Positions 1 to 10,060 of a stretch of 64,000 nt of DNA are shown here, one piece after another. The notes under the pieces were generated by a model, which was given only the letters and a program-made list of their open reading frames with translations, was not told the DNA's origin and did no database searches. The position numbers were made by a program, and so were the translations under genes. Every line of letters starts with the position of its first letter. Position 1 is the stretch's first letter. This DNA is from Hyunsoonleella aestuarii (GTDB taxonomy: Bacteria > Bacteroidota > Bacteroidia > Flavobacteriales > Flavobacteriaceae): assembly GCF_006148925.1 (NCBI RefSeq), contig NZ_VAWB01000002.1, positions 434,001-498,000 of the forward strand, given 5' to 3'.

Positions 1-1089
1 TGTTTTTGCCCCATCATCATTAAATAGGCTTTTAGAAAAGCATTAATATCGCCGTTCATTACATTATCAACATTACCTGTTTCGTAATTGGTACGAACAT
101 CTTTTACTAATTTATACGGGTGCATCACATAATTTCTAATCTGGCTGCCCCATTCAATTTTCATTTTGCCAGCTTCAATATCGTCACGCTGTTCTAATTG
201 CTTTTGAAGTTCAATTTCGTAAAGCTGCGACTTAAGCATTTGCATTGCTCGGGCTCTATTATCGTGCTGAGAACGGGTTTCTGAACATGAAATTTGAATC
301 CCTGAGGGTTTATGTGTTAACTGAACTTTGGTTTCTACTTTGTTCACATTCTGTCCACCAGCACCACTAGAACGTGCCGTAGTTATTTCAATATCGGAAG
401 GATTAATTTCAATTTCTATAGAATCGTCAACCAGCGGATATACGTACACTGAAGCAAAACTTGTATGACGCTTCGCATTACTATCGAAAGGGGAGATGCG
501 AACCAATCGATGGACTCCATTCTCACCCTTTAGCCATCCAAATGCAAAATCGCCATCAATCTCTAAAGTTACTGTTTTAATACCTGCAACATCACCTTCT
601 TGAAAGTTAAGCTCTTTAACTTTAAATCCACTCTTTTCAGCGTACATGAGGTACATTCGCATGAGCATACTCGCCCAATCACAAGATTCGGTTCCACCAG
701 CTCCAGCAGTTATTTGCAAAACGGCGCTTAAGCTGTCACCTTCATCTGAAAGCATGTTACGGAATTCAACATCCTCTATTAAATCGGAAGCTTTATTAAA
801 ACGGTTTTCAACATCTTCTAAAGTAGATTCACCTTCTTTAAAGAATTCATATATAACCTCTAAATCCTCAATAAGAGTTTTTAAATCTGTGAAGTCTTTT
901 ACCCATTTCTTTTTAACTCGCAAAGACTTCATTATTGTCTCTGCAGCTTTGGGGTCATTCCAGAAATTTGGATCGAATGTTTGTTCTTCCTCGTTTTGGA
1001 TTTCTATAAGTTTGGAATCTATGTCAAAGATAGTGCCTAAGTTTATCTAGGCGGGTATTGAGAACTTTTATCTGATCAGATGTAATCAT
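1..1089 (-). CDS. prfB: Peptide chain release factor 2 with programmed +1 frameshift (3' end outside window)
   Basis: Release factor 2 hydrolyses peptidyl-tRNA at UGA and UAA stop codons. Reading the minus strand from the ATG at 1089-1087 gives 21 codons ending in CTT, then an in-frame TGA at 1026-1024. Shifting +1 (GAC at 1025-1023) opens a frame that runs to the window edge, giving about 362 residues, close to the usual full length of about 365. The second part carries the RF2 stop-recognition motif SPF (in [12 protein letters not shown]) and the catalytic GGQ motif ([13 protein letters not shown]). The site CTT TGA C with AGG six bases upstream matches the classical autoregulatory RF2 frameshift, so this is not a pseudogene. 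Only the last few residues are missing. A TATTTTTG element lies upstream at 1109-1116 on the same strand. Confidence 0.95.
1018..1041 (-). promoter_or_regulatory. Programmed +1 ribosomal frameshift site of prfB
   Basis: On the minus strand the sequence is CTT AGG CAC TAT CTT TGA C. The AGG sits at the same distance from the shift codon as the AGG of the E. coli site (AGG GGG TAT CTT TGA C). The in-frame UGA is decoded by RF2 itself, so scarcity of RF2 favours slippage of the CUU-decoding tRNA into the +1 frame. The reading frames on each side are clearly RF2 sequence. Confidence 0.93.
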
Positions 1090-1108
1090 TTCGAATAAAT
1101 AATTTTCA

Positions 1109-1116
1109 CAAAAATA
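1109..1116 (-). promoter_or_regulatory. Candidate -7 promoter element of prfB
   Basis: The minus strand reads TATTTTTG, matching the Bacteroidota -7 consensus TAnnTTTG, 20 bases before the prfB ATG. I see no convincing -33 TTG at the right distance, so this is a weak call. Confidence 0.4.
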
Positions 1117-1172
1117 AACTTTATATTACGATATTAAAATAATGCTTAGCTTTAAGAACAAATTAATTTGTT

Positions 1173-3584
1173 ATGAGGAAATTTATATTGGTCTTTTGTT
1201 TGTTCGTTATGAATTTGGATGTTTTTTCACAAGCTTTAAAAGATAAAAATCTAACAGCTTACACAGGCTTTTTTAATTTTTATTATGAAGAGAGTCAGGA
1301 TAAAATTTATTTAGAAGTAAAAGAACTCAACTTTGAATTTTTATATGTTAATTTCCTAGCTACAGGTGTTGGGTCTAATGATATTGGCTTGGACAGAGGG
1401 CAATTAGGAAAAGAGCGGCTAGTGAAATTTGAAAAAGCAGGTAACAAATTACTATTAGTTCAGTCAAATTTAGTATATCGAGCTAATACAGATAATAAAT
1501 TAGAAAAAAATGGTGTAGAACATGCTTTTGCAAAATCTGTATTATTTGGATTTGAAATAATTCAGGAAGAAAACGGAAAGTATATTATTGACATAACCCC
1601 GTTTTTAATGCAGGATACCCACGGCGTTTCAACCGTTTTAAAAGTTAAAAAAGAAGGAGATTATAAAGTAGATTTAACAAAAAGTGCATTATCCAAGCAA
1701 AGAACTAAAGCATTTCCTAAAAACGTGGAATTTGAAGCTTTGTTGACACTAAAAGGCACTCCAACAGGAAAATATCTTCAAACCGTAGTACCTACACCGT
1801 CGTTAATAAGTGTTATACAACATCATTCATTTATCGCATTGCCAGATGGTAATTATAAACCTAGGGTTTTTAATGTTGGAAGTGGTGCGCTATCAATGTC
1901 TTATTTAGATTATGCCGCACCAATTCAGGACCCTATAAAAAAGCATTTTGTTGTTAGGCATCGATTAAAGAAGAAAAATCCAGAGGCAGAAATTTCTGAA
2001 GCCATTGAACCAATAATCTATTATTTAGATCCAGGTACTCCAGAACCTATTAGGACAGGCTTGCTGGAAGGTGCGTCTTGGTGGAACCAAGCTTTTGAAG
2101 CTATTGGTTTTAAAAACGCCTTTAAGGTTAAAATGCTGCCTGAAGATGCTGACCCCATGGATTGCAGATATAATATTATTCAATGGATACATCGCTCAAC
2201 AAGAGGCTGGAGTTCCGGAAGGAGCGTTGTTGACCCTAGAACAGGAGAAATAATTAAAGGGCATGTTAGCTTGGGTAGTTTAAGGATTCGTCAAGATTTT
2301 TTAATTGCTCAAGCCTTAATGGATAAGCCGTTTAAAGAAAATGATAACAAATATAAACCTATTCTGGAAATGGCCTTAGCAAGAATTCGTCAATTAAGCG
2401 CACATGAGGTGGGGCATACATTGGGCTTTGCACATAATTTTGCTGCAAGCACTAATGGCAACGCCTCTGTTATGGATTATCCGCATCCGAAAATAGAATT
2501 AAAAAATAACGAAATCAGCTTAGAAAACACTTACAGTACTGGTATTGGTGAATGGGATAAAATTGCTGTAGCCTATAGTTATAGCGAGTTTAGCGAAACT
2601 GAAGATGACTTGAATGCTTTAAAAGATATTTTGGATAGCGCTTCAAAAAAAGGGCTTCGCTTTATAACAGATAGTGATGCAAGAGCTCCAGGGAGTGCAC
2701 ATGCATTTGCTCATTTATGGGATAATGGTAAGAATCCTATAAATGAATTAGATGCGGTTTTACAGGTTCGAGAAAAAGCAATATCAAACTTTTCTGTAGA
2801 TAACATAAGAACATTCGAACCTTATTCTGCCCTAGAGGATGTTTTTGTACCTCTTTACTTTTTTCATCGCTATCAAACAGAAGCTGCAACAAAACTAGTG
2901 GCTGGTTTAGATTATAATTATGCGATTAAAGGGGATGGTAATAATATAACAGACGCCTTAAATGCTGATACACAAAGGAATGCTTTAAAAGTAATTATTA
3001 AGACGCTTTCGGCAGAAACATTAGCTATCCCAAAAGAAAAATTAAAACTATTTCCACCACGAGCTCCTAATTATCCGAGAACAAGAGAATCTTTTAAGGG
3101 GTTAACAGGAGTAAGTTTTGATGCTTTAAGCGCTGTTTCAACCTCAAGTGCGTTAACTTTAAAATATTTGTTACATCCAGAACGTATGAACAGATTAATA
3201 CAACAAAAGAGTCTAGATAATGAGCAGTTAAGTATTAGAGAGCTTTTAGAACAATTAATTGATAGTTCATTCAATAAGAAATATGAGGATGACTATTTAA
3301 ATGAATCACAACAAATGATAAATGTTGAAGTTCTAAAATATATTATGAATTTAGCTGTAAATGATAAAACATTTTTTCAAGTAAAAGCAGAGGCTAATCA
3401 AACGATAGAATATATATTAATGCTATTGGAGGATAAAAACAATCCTAATAAATATGCCAATCAATTTGCTAAAATGATTTCTGAGTTCCGAAAAACTCCT
3501 AATAAATTTAAAATAAACCATGCACCTCAAATACCTGATGGTTCGCCAATTGGTTCAAGTATTTGTCATTATAAATTAAATTAG
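1173..3584 (+). CDS. Secreted zinc-dependent metalloprotease, DUF5117/DUF4953 type
   Basis: An 803-residue protein with an N-terminal signal peptide (hydrophobic core about residues 4-18, then FSQA). The metzincin-type zinc site HEVGHTLGFAHN is at residues 411-422, with zinc ligands H411, H415 and H421 and catalytic E412, followed by a likely Met-turn (SVMDYP, M434). Length and architecture fit the large Bacteroidota zinc-dependent metalloprotease family with N-terminal DUF5117/5118 domains. I see no T9SS C-terminal sorting domain, so the protein is probably periplasmic or outer-membrane associated. The substrate is unknown. The gene stands alone, divergent from prfB, with 83 bp between the two starts. 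Confidence 0.88.
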   Translation: MRKFILVFCLFVMNLDVFSQALKDKNLTAYTGFFNFYYEESQDKIYLEVKELNFEFLYVNFLATGVGSNDIGLDRGQLGKERLVKFEKAGNKLLLVQSNLVYRANTDNKLEKNGVEHAFAKSVLFGFEIIQEENGKYIIDITPFLMQDTHGVSTVLKVKKEGDYKVDLTKSALSKQRTKAFPKNVEFEALLTLKGTPTGKYLQTVVPTPSLISVIQHHSFIALPDGNYKPRVFNVGSGALSMSYLDYAAPIQDPIKKHFVVRHRLKKKNPEAEISEAIEPIIYYLDPGTPEPIRTGLLEGASWWNQAFEAIGFKNAFKVKMLPEDADPMDCRYNIIQWIHRSTRGWSSGRSVVDPRTGEIIKGHVSLGSLRIRQDFLIAQALMDKPFKENDNKYKPILEMALARIRQLSAHEVGHTLGFAHNFAASTNGNASVMDYPHPKIELKNNEISLENTYSTGIGEWDKIAVAYSYSEFSETEDDLNALKDILDSASKKGLRFITDSDARAPGSAHAFAHLWDNGKNPINELDAVLQVREKAISNFSVDNIRTFEPYSALEDVFVPLYFFHRYQTEAATKLVAGLDYNYAIKGDGNNITDALNADTQRNALKVIIKTLSAETLAIPKEKLKLFPPRAPNYPRTRESFKGLTGVSFDALSAVSTSSALTLKYLLHPERMNRLIQQKSLDNEQLSIRELLEQLIDSSFNKKYEDDYLNESQQMINVEVLKYIMNLAVNDKTFFQVKAEANQTIEYILMLLEDKNNPNKYANQFAKMISEFRKTPNKFKINHAPQIPDGSPIGSSICHYKLN

Positions 3585-3849
3585 GATTTAATATTTATTC
3601 TTTAATAAACAAAAGAAAAAAGTATATAAGATTTTATACTACAGAAAATGTAATAGTTCGATAAAGTGGAATTTAAGATTTGGGAATACCCTTAGCCTCA
3701 ATGATATAATCACTGCCGTAATTACTTGTGAAATTTATTAGATGTGGTTTAAATTGAAGATTCGAATATTTATTTGATAACAAAAAATGTTGACTGTTTT
3801 AATTAGTAAATAGTGATATATTTATAACATCAATTAATATTTTGTTTTA
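3585..3849. other. Intergenic region with no recognised feature
   Basis: About 265 bases of A+T-rich DNA between the metalloprotease and threonine aldolase genes. I found no ORF of credible length, no strong hairpin and no TAnnTTTG element next to the downstream start. Confidence 0.5.
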
Positions 3850-4866
3850 ATGATAATAGATTTAAGAAGCGACACGGTTACAAAGCCTACAAAAGGGATG
3901 CTGGAAGCTATGATGGAGGCTAAAGTAGGTGACGATGTTTTTAGAGAAGATAACACTGTAAACGAATTGGAAAACCGTCTCGCTGAGATGTTCGGAAAAA
4001 GTGACGCTTTATTTTTTCCATCTGGAACTATGGCGAATCAAACCGCCATAAAACTAAACACTAACCCTGGCGAACAAATTATTTGTGATAAATATGCACA
4101 TATTTATAATTATGAATCTGGTGGCGTTTCCTTCAATAGTGGCGTGTCTTGTAAGTTAATTGATGGTAACCGTGGTATGTTTAATCATGAGCAAGTTATC
4201 GATGCTATAAATCCTGAAGCTTATTATTATAGCAAATCATCTTTAGTTGAAATTGAGAACACCACTAATAAAGGAGGTGGAGCATGTTGGGATTTTGATG
4301 AAATAAAAAAAATTAAGAAGGTGTGTGATGATAATCAGCTTAGATTTCATTTAGATGGAGCGCGTATTTGGAACGCATTGGTAACTAAAAATGAATGCCC
4401 AAAACAATATGGTGAGCAGTTTGATACTATTTCTGTATGCTTAAGTAAAGGTTTGGGATGTCCAATTGGATCGGTTCTTATTGGTAACTTAGATATTATG
4501 AAAGATGCTTTGCGTATTAGAAAAATATTTGGAGGTAATATGCGTCAAGTAGGCTATTTGGCAGCCGCTGGACTTTATGCTCTTGATAATAATATTGAAA
4601 GATTGGTCGATGACCACAAAAAGGCTAAAGAAATTGGAGAGGAGCTTAAGAGACTAAATAAAATAAAAATTGTGGAGGAAATTGAAACCAATATTATTGT
4701 TTTTGAGTTAAACAATGATGTTAATGAACAACAATTCGTTCAAAACTTGGCTGATAAAAATATATATATAATTAGTATGGGGAGTGGAAAATTACGAATG
4801 GTAACCCATCTCGATTATACCAATACCATGCACGAAAAGTTAATAAGTACTATAAAGACTTTATAA
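3850..4866 (+). CDS. ltaE: Low-specificity L-threonine aldolase
   Basis: A 338-residue fold-type I PLP enzyme that cleaves L-threonine/L-allo-threonine to glycine and acetaldehyde. The start LRSDTVTKPT, the GDDVFREDNTVNELE segment, the PLP aspartate in HLDGARIWNA (D169) and the Schiff-base lysine in SVCLSKGLGCPIGS (K200) are hallmarks of the family, and the length is typical. It is a single gene convergent with the YbaB gene. A hairpin that overlaps its stop codon probably terminates both. It most likely links threonine with glycine in the cytoplasm. Confidence 0.92.
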   Translation: MIIDLRSDTVTKPTKGMLEAMMEAKVGDDVFREDNTVNELENRLAEMFGKSDALFFPSGTMANQTAIKLNTNPGEQIICDKYAHIYNYESGGVSFNSGVSCKLIDGNRGMFNHEQVIDAINPEAYYYSKSSLVEIENTTNKGGGACWDFDEIKKIKKVCDDNQLRFHLDGARIWNALVTKNECPKQYGEQFDTISVCLSKGLGCPIGSVLIGNLDIMKDALRIRKIFGGNMRQVGYLAAAGLYALDNNIERLVDDHKKAKEIGEELKRLNKIKIVEEIETNIIVFELNNDVNEQQFVQNLADKNIYIISMGSGKLRMVTHLDYTNTMHEKLISTIKTL

Positions 4867-4881
4867 ACGTAAAAAGTCTTT
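4854..4881. terminator. Bidirectional terminator between ltaE and the ybaB-type gene
   Basis: AAAGACTTT (4854-4862) and AAAGTCTTT (4873-4881) form a perfect 9-bp inverted repeat with a 10-base loop. It spans the threonine aldolase stop codon and lies between two convergent genes. Confidence 0.6.
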
Positions 4882-4887
4882 TACAAT

Positions 4888-5208
4888 TTATAACATATCC
4901 ATTCCTGGAATATTAGGCATACCTTCTTTAGCTACGGCAGCCAATTCAGCTTCGTTCACAGAAGTAGCTTTTGTAATAGCTTTATTTAATGTTAATATTA
5001 AATAATCTTCAAGTTGTTCTTTGTCTTCAAGAAGTGTGTCATCAATTTCAATAGCCTTAATCGTTCTATTTGCGTTAAGTGTTATCTTTAATTGACCATC
5101 AGAACTTGCTTCATCAATAAATACAGTATCTAATCTTTTCTTTGTTTCTTCAACTTTCTTCTGGGTTTCTTTTAATTTCCCCATCATTTTCATCATATCT
5201 CCAAACAT
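4888..5208 (-). CDS. YbaB/EbfC family nucleoid-associated protein
   Basis: A 106-residue protein with the typical family start ([21 protein letters not shown]), a long amphipathic N-terminal helix, then a central beta-sheet ([23 protein letters not shown]) and a C-terminal helix ending in [11 protein letters not shown]. YbaB/EbfC proteins form tweezer-like dimers that bind DNA without strong sequence specificity and associate with the nucleoid. In many bacteria the gene sits beside dnaX and recR; here it does not, but lies between threonine aldolase and an oligopeptidase. It diverges from the S9 peptidase gene with 71 bp between starts. Confidence 0.9.
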   Translation of the reverse strand: MFGDMMKMMGKLKETQKKVEETKKRLDTVFIDEASSDGQLKITLNANRTIKAIEIDDTLLEDKEQLEDYLILTLNKAITKATSVNEAELAAVAKEGMPNIPGMDML

Positions 5209-5279
5209 ACTTTTAAGTTTAAATTGAATTACAAAATTATCAAAATTAATATTTAAATTTCGGCTATTATACTTTAAAA

Positions 5280-7418
5280 ATGAAGAATAAAAGTATTATT
5301 TTAATCTTAAGCATTATTTTTGCCATTTCCTGTAAAAAAAATCATCAAATGTTAAAAGATTCAGCTGTCATTAATCCTCCCAAAGCAACAAAGATTCCAC
5401 ATGAATTAAATATTCATGGAGATACACGTATTGATAATTATTACTGGTTAAATAATAGAGAGAGTAAAGAAGTATATGACTATCTAAAAGCTGAAAATGA
5501 TTACACGAACGTTATTCTAAATCATACCAAAAATTTACGGAATACGCTTTTTGAGGAAATGAAAGGGCGAATAAAAGAAAATGATACATCTGTTCCTTAT
5601 AAGTTAAATGGGTATTGGTATTTAACGCGTTATGAAGAAGGAAAGGATTATCCAATTTATACAAGAAGAAAAGAGAGTTTGGATGCTGTAGAGGAAATTC
5701 TCTTTGATTGCAATGAAATGGCAGAAGGCCATTCATACTTTAAACTTGGAGGGATTTCTATTAGTCCAGATAATAATATGGCAGCGTTTTCAACAGATAT
5801 AATAAGTAGAAGAAAATATACCATTCATATAAAAAATTTAATTACTGGTGAGGTCCTTTCCGATAAAATAGAAAACACCACTGGTGGTTCAACTTGGGCT
5901 AACGATAACGAGACACTATTTTACACAATGAAAGACCCTGTTACTCTGCGGTCCAATAAAATATTCAAGCACAAACTAAACACTAATATAGTTGACGATA
6001 AAGAGGTGTACCACGAATCAGACGAAACCTTTAACACATTTGTTTATAAATCTAAATCGAAAAAGTATATTATTATTGGATCTTCAAGTACGTTATCAAC
6101 AGAGTATCGCTTTTTAAATGCCGACACACCAGATCAAGAATTCAAAATTTTTCAAGAACGCACTCAAGATTTAGAATATAGTATTGCCCATTATAATAAT
6201 CATTTTTACATCATTACTAATAAAGATAATGCTACAAATTTCAAACTTTTAAAAACTCATGTAGATAAGACCGAACTTAGTCATTGGGAAGAAGTTCTTA
6301 GTCATAGAAAAGAGGTTTTGATTGAAGATATAGAAATTTTTAAAGATTTTTTAGTAATTAATGAACGTGAAAATGGCTTGAACAAATTGAGAATAATCAG
6401 TTGGAATGGTGAAGAAGATTATTATATGCCTTTTAGTTCCGAAACTTACACAGCTTACGTTGGAAACAACCCAGATTTTGACAGCCATAAGTTACGATAT
6501 GGTTATACCTCATTAACTTCTCCAAATTCCGTTATTGACTACGATTTAAAGTTAAAAGTTTCGGAAGTTAAGAAAGAGCAAGAAGTAATTGGAGGTAACT
6601 TCAAAAAAGAAAACTATAAAGAAAAGCGCATTTGGGCAACAGCAAGAGATGGGGTTAAAGTCCCTATTTCTTTAGTTTACAAAAAAGGAATCGAGTTTGA
6701 CGGTAATAACCCATTATTACAATACGCCTATGGTTCTTATGGTTCTACCATCGACCCATCATTTTCATCAATAAGGCTAAGTTTACTCGATAGAGGATTT
6801 ATATATGCTATTTCTCATGTAAGAGGTGGCGAATATTTAGGTAGAGACTGGTATGAAAATGGGAAACTTTTTACCAAGAAAAATACGTTTACCGACTTTA
6901 TAGATTGTTCTAAACATCTGATTGAAGAAAAATATACATCCAAAGAACACTTATATGCTTATGGCGGTTCTGCTGGAGGATTACTAATGGGAGCTATTAT
7001 TAATATGAATCCGGAATTATATAATGGTGTTTTAGCAGCTGTTCCATTTGTCGATGTGCTAACTACTATGCTCGATGAAACAATTCCTTTAACAACAGGA
7101 GAATACGATGAGTGGGGAAACCCTAATGATAAGGGATATTATGATTATATGAAATCTTATTCTCCTTACGACAATATTGAAGCTAAAAAATATCCGAATA
7201 TGTTAGTTACAACCGGATTACATGATTCACAGGTACAGTATTGGGAACCTGCCAAATGGGTAGCAAAGCTGAGAGAATATAAGACGGACAATAACAAATT
7301 ATTACTCCATACAGATATGGATTCTGGTCACGGTGGAGCCTCCGGAAGATTTGAAAGCTTAAAGGAAGTTGCTTTAGAATATGCCTTTTTATTAGATTTA
7401 GAGGGAATTAATCACTAA
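5280..7418 (+). CDS. S9 family oligopeptidase (oligopeptidase B-like), lipoprotein
   Basis: A 712-residue prolyl-oligopeptidase-family serine peptidase. It has an N-terminal lipoprotein signal with lipobox FAISC, an S9 N-terminal domain beginning at the motif [20 protein letters not shown], a beta-propeller region, and a C-terminal alpha/beta hydrolase. The catalytic triad is S564 in GGSAGG, D649 in [13 protein letters not shown] and H684 in [10 protein letters not shown]. The oligopeptidase B-like motifs suggest cleavage of short peptides, possibly after basic residues. The lipobox implies anchoring in the periplasm rather than the cytosolic location of E. coli PtrB. It is a single gene. Confidence 0.9.
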   Translation: MKNKSIILILSIIFAISCKKNHQMLKDSAVINPPKATKIPHELNIHGDTRIDNYYWLNNRESKEVYDYLKAENDYTNVILNHTKNLRNTLFEEMKGRIKENDTSVPYKLNGYWYLTRYEEGKDYPIYTRRKESLDAVEEILFDCNEMAEGHSYFKLGGISISPDNNMAAFSTDIISRRKYTIHIKNLITGEVLSDKIENTTGGSTWANDNETLFYTMKDPVTLRSNKIFKHKLNTNIVDDKEVYHESDETFNTFVYKSKSKKYIIIGSSSTLSTEYRFLNADTPDQEFKIFQERTQDLEYSIAHYNNHFYIITNKDNATNFKLLKTHVDKTELSHWEEVLSHRKEVLIEDIEIFKDFLVINERENGLNKLRIISWNGEEDYYMPFSSETYTAYVGNNPDFDSHKLRYGYTSLTSPNSVIDYDLKLKVSEVKKEQEVIGGNFKKENYKEKRIWATARDGVKVPISLVYKKGIEFDGNNPLLQYAYGSYGSTIDPSFSSIRLSLLDRGFIYAISHVRGGEYLGRDWYENGKLFTKKNTFTDFIDCSKHLIEEKYTSKEHLYAYGGSAGGLLMGAIINMNPELYNGVLAAVPFVDVLTTMLDETIPLTTGEYDEWGNPNDKGYYDYMKSYSPYDNIEAKKYPNMLVTTGLHDSQVQYWEPAKWVAKLREYKTDNNKLLLHTDMDSGHGGASGRFESLKEVALEYAFLLDLEGINH

Positions 7419-7433
7419 TAAAAAAAAATGTAT

Positions 7434-7441
7434 TATTTTTG
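7434..7441 (+). promoter_or_regulatory. Candidate -7 promoter element of the cysteine-synthase-family gene
   Basis: TATTTTTG matches the Bacteroidota TAnnTTTG element and lies 54 bases before the start codon at 7496. No clear -33 TTG is present. Confidence 0.4.
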
Positions 7442-7495
7442 CAAGGTTTTAGGCTTTGTATAAATTGAAATTTGTGAAGCCGTTAAAAAGCATCT

Positions 7496-8536
7496 ATGGA
7501 GCAAAAGAATCAAGTTTTTGATAATGTATTAGATTTAGTAGGGAATACGCCTCTAATTAAACTCAATAGATTGACTGCCGATTATAAAGGAGACTATTTT
7601 GCAAAAGTAGAATCTTTTAATCCAGGAAATTCTTCAAAAGATAGAATAGCACTTTACATTATTGAGCAAGCTGAGAAGCAAGGTATTTTAAAGCCTGGTG
7701 ATACAATCATTGAAACTACCTCTGGTAACACTGGATTCAGTATTGCAATGGTTAGTATTATCAAAGGATATGATTGCATTTTAGCTGTAAGTTCAAAATC
7801 ATCTACAGATAAGATTGATATGCTTAAAACAATGGGAGCGAAAGTTTATGTTTGTCCTGCCCATGTTAGTGCTGATGACCCAAGATCTTACTATCAAGTA
7901 GCAAAACGTTTACATGAAGAAACCAAGGGTTCTATTTATATTAATCAATATTTTAATCAATTAAATATTGATGCGCATTACCATAGTACAGGTCCGGAAA
8001 TTTGGAATCAAACGAAGGGTAATATAACTCACCTAGTCGCATGTAGCGGAACAGGAGGAACTATTTCTGGTACTGCAAAATTTTTAAAAGAGCAAAATCC
8101 AAACATTAAAGTTATTGGGGTAGATGCTTTTGGTTCGGTAATTAAGAAATATCACGAAACCAGAGAATTTGACGAAAAGGAAATTTACCCTTACCGAATT
8201 GAAGGTTTAGGTAAAAATCTTATTCCATCTGCAACAGATTTTGATGCTATTGATGAATTTATAAAGGTAACTGATGAAGAAAGTGCTCATTCTGCTAGAG
8301 AAATAGTTAAGAATGAAGGTTTATTTGTGGGCTATACTTCTGGAGCTGTAATGCAAGCTGTTAAGCAATTGAACGAACAAGGCAAATTCAAAAAAACAGA
8401 TAAAGTTGTAGTCATTTTTCCAGATCATGGATCGAGATATATGAGCAAGGTTTACAGTGATAAGTGGATGAATGAACAAGGTTTTTTTGATAGTGTTCAT
8501 GAAGCTACTGCTGAAGAAATACAATACATTAAGTAA
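7496..8536 (+). CDS. PLP-dependent cysteine synthase/CBS family protein; possible cysteate synthase
   Basis: A 346-residue fold-type II PLP enzyme. The Schiff-base lysine is K48 in [11 protein letters not shown], the substrate loop is ETTSGNTG, and the phosphate-binding loop is [10 protein letters not shown]. The C-terminus ([19 protein letters not shown]) resembles cystathionine beta-synthase cores, but heme and Bateman domains are absent. By family alone it could be an O-acetylserine sulfhydrylase, a CBS or another beta-replacing enzyme. Because the next gene is an alpha-oxoamine synthase that may use cysteate, a role in making cysteate for sulfonolipids is a reasonable inference, not proven. 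A terminator at 8556-8599 separates the two genes. Confidence 0.85.
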   Translation: MEQKNQVFDNVLDLVGNTPLIKLNRLTADYKGDYFAKVESFNPGNSSKDRIALYIIEQAEKQGILKPGDTIIETTSGNTGFSIAMVSIIKGYDCILAVSSKSSTDKIDMLKTMGAKVYVCPAHVSADDPRSYYQVAKRLHEETKGSIYINQYFNQLNIDAHYHSTGPEIWNQTKGNITHLVACSGTGGTISGTAKFLKEQNPNIKVIGVDAFGSVIKKYHETREFDEKEIYPYRIEGLGKNLIPSATDFDAIDEFIKVTDEESAHSAREIVKNEGLFVGYTSGAVMQAVKQLNEQGKFKKTDKVVVIFPDHGSRYMSKVYSDKWMNEQGFFDSVHEATAEEIQYIK

Positions 8537-8555
8537 CAGTTCAGTAGATATTTCA

Positions 8556-8599
8556 AAAAGAGATGATTTTTGTTGATTTAACAGCAAATTGTCTCTTTT
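8556..8599 (+). terminator. Intrinsic terminator after the cysteine-synthase-family gene
   Basis: AAAAGAGA (8556-8563) pairs with TCTCTTTT (8592-8599), with further partial pairing of ATTTTTGTTG and CAGCAAAT inside. The stem base runs into a T-rich stretch (TTTTATTATTTTATT). It lies 20 bases after the stop codon. Confidence 0.6.
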
Positions 8600-8654
8600 A
8601 TTATTTTATTGACAAATGGACGTGCAAAAATTATGCTCTAACAATATAAATATT

Positions 8655-8662
8655 TAATTTTG
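8655..8662 (+). promoter_or_regulatory. Candidate -7 promoter element of the alpha-oxoamine synthase gene
   Basis: TAATTTTG matches TAnnTTTG. It lies after the upstream terminator and 75 bases before the ATG at 8738, which would give the oxoamine synthase its own promoter. No clear -33 TTG is present. Confidence 0.4.
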
Positions 8663-8737
8663 CAGCATGTTTTAAGTGCTTAATATTTGTTTAGAATTAG
8701 AAGTATCTTTAATTAATAGCAATAAGATTTATAATAA

Positions 8738-9997
8738 ATGAAAGATTTATTTGATAAGATTTATAAGGACAAAGGACCTTTAGGTAAGTGGGCTTCGCAA
8801 GCCGAAGGCTATTTTGTTTTTCCTAAATTAGAAGGAGAAATTTCTAATCGTATGAAATTTCAAGGAAAAGATGTTATCACATGGAGTATTAACGATTACT
8901 TGGGGCTTGCTAACCATCCAGAAGTTCGTAAGGTTGATGCTGAAGCAGCTGCACAGTATGGTTCGGCCTATCCGATGGGGGCAAGAATGATGTCTGGTCA
9001 CACAGATTTGCATGAAAAGCTTCAGAATGAGTTAGCTTCGTTCGTAAGTAAAGAAGCAGCTTATCTTCTTAATTTTGGTTATCAGGGTATGGTGTCTACA
9101 ATTGATGCTCTTGTTGCTAAAGATGATATTATTGTTTATGATGTAGATGCACATGCTTGTATTATAGATGGTGTACGTTTACATATGGGAAAGCGCTTTA
9201 CTTATAAGCATAATGATGTAGAAAGTTTAGAGAAAAACTTGGAAAGAGCAACAAAAATGGCCGAGCAAACGGGAGGTGGTATTTTAGTGATTTCCGAGGG
9301 TGTATTTGGTATGCGCGGTGAGCAAGGACGTTTAAAAGAAATTGTTGAACTTAAAAAGAAGTTTAAATTTAGATTATTTGTTGATGACGCGCATGGTTTT
9401 GGCACTCTAGGAGCTAATGGAGCAGGAGCAGGAGAGGAGCAAGGCGTTCAAGACGATATTGATGTATATTTCGCAACCTTCGCGAAATCACTAGCAAGCA
9501 CTGGAGCATTTATTGCTGGCGATCAAGAAATTATAGACTATTTAAAATATAATTTGCGTTCTCAAATGTTTGCAAAATCTTTGCAGATGCAGTTAGTAGT
9601 GGGAGCGCTTAAGCGATTGGAAATGCTAAAAACTATGCCAGAACTTAAAAATAAGTTATGGGAGAATGTAAATGCATTACAATCCGGATTGAAGAAACGT
9701 GGTTTTGACATAGGGACCACACAAAGTTGCGTAACACCAGTTTATTTAAAGGGCAGTATTCCTGAAGCAATGGCTTTAGTTAAAGATTTACGTGAAAATT
9801 ACGGTATCTTCTGTTCTATAGTTGTTTATCCTGTAATACCTAAAGGATTAATACTGCTTAGATTAATTCCAACTGCCACACATACTTTACAGGATGTTAA
9901 GGAGACTTTAGATGCATTTGATGCCATTAGAGATAGATTAGAAAATGGAACTTATAAGCGCTTATCTGCAGCTGTTATGGCAGCAATGGGCGATTAA
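8738..9997 (+). CDS. Alpha-oxoamine synthase family acyltransferase (serine palmitoyltransferase / cysteate fatty acyltransferase type)
   Basis: A 419-residue PLP enzyme that condenses an amino acid with an acyl thioester. PLP-binding residues are visible: D217 and H219 in VDDAHGFG and lysine K250 in ATFAKSLASTGAF. The SINDYLGLANHPEV and GSAYPMGARMMSGHTDLH segments are those of the KBL/AONS/SPT family. The long N-terminus and SPT-like lysine loop argue for lipid-base synthesis rather than biotin synthesis, and no bio genes are nearby. In Flavobacterium johnsoniae a relative (Cfat) joins cysteate to a fatty acyl group to make capnine. Here cysteate or serine as substrate cannot be decided from sequence. 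The gene has its own likely promoter and converges on a GNAT gene. Confidence 0.87.
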   Translation: MKDLFDKIYKDKGPLGKWASQAEGYFVFPKLEGEISNRMKFQGKDVITWSINDYLGLANHPEVRKVDAEAAAQYGSAYPMGARMMSGHTDLHEKLQNELASFVSKEAAYLLNFGYQGMVSTIDALVAKDDIIVYDVDAHACIIDGVRLHMGKRFTYKHNDVESLEKNLERATKMAEQTGGGILVISEGVFGMRGEQGRLKEIVELKKKFKFRLFVDDAHGFGTLGANGAGAGEEQGVQDDIDVYFATFAKSLASTGAFIAGDQEIIDYLKYNLRSQMFAKSLQMQLVVGALKRLEMLKTMPELKNKLWENVNALQSGLKKRGFDIGTTQSCVTPVYLKGSIPEAMALVKDLRENYGIFCSIVVYPVIPKGLILLRLIPTATHTLQDVKETLDAFDAIRDRLENGTYKRLSAAVMAAMGD

Positions 9998-10025
9998 TAG
10001 GGGTAAAATATTATCTTTATAGAAT

Positions 10026-10060
10026 AAAAAAATCCGATTCTCAATGAGTTGGATTTTTTT
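10026..10060. terminator. Bidirectional terminator
   Basis: AAAAAAATCC and GGATTTTTTT flank a small inner CTC-AAT-GAG stem, giving a near-symmetric hairpin with A-tract and T-tract on either side. It lies between the convergent oxoamine synthase and GNAT genes and overlaps the GNAT stop codon. Confidence 0.7.

Noticed and set aside
1024-1026. prfB interrupted by a stop, as in a pseudogene
   Set aside because: The stop is the TGA of a standard CTT-TGA-C programmed frameshift site and the downstream sequence is fully intact.
646-1050. A 134-codon open frame on the plus strand inside prfB
   Set aside because: The minus-strand translation of the same region is unmistakably RF2, including SPF and GGQ motifs. 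The plus frame is a shadow.
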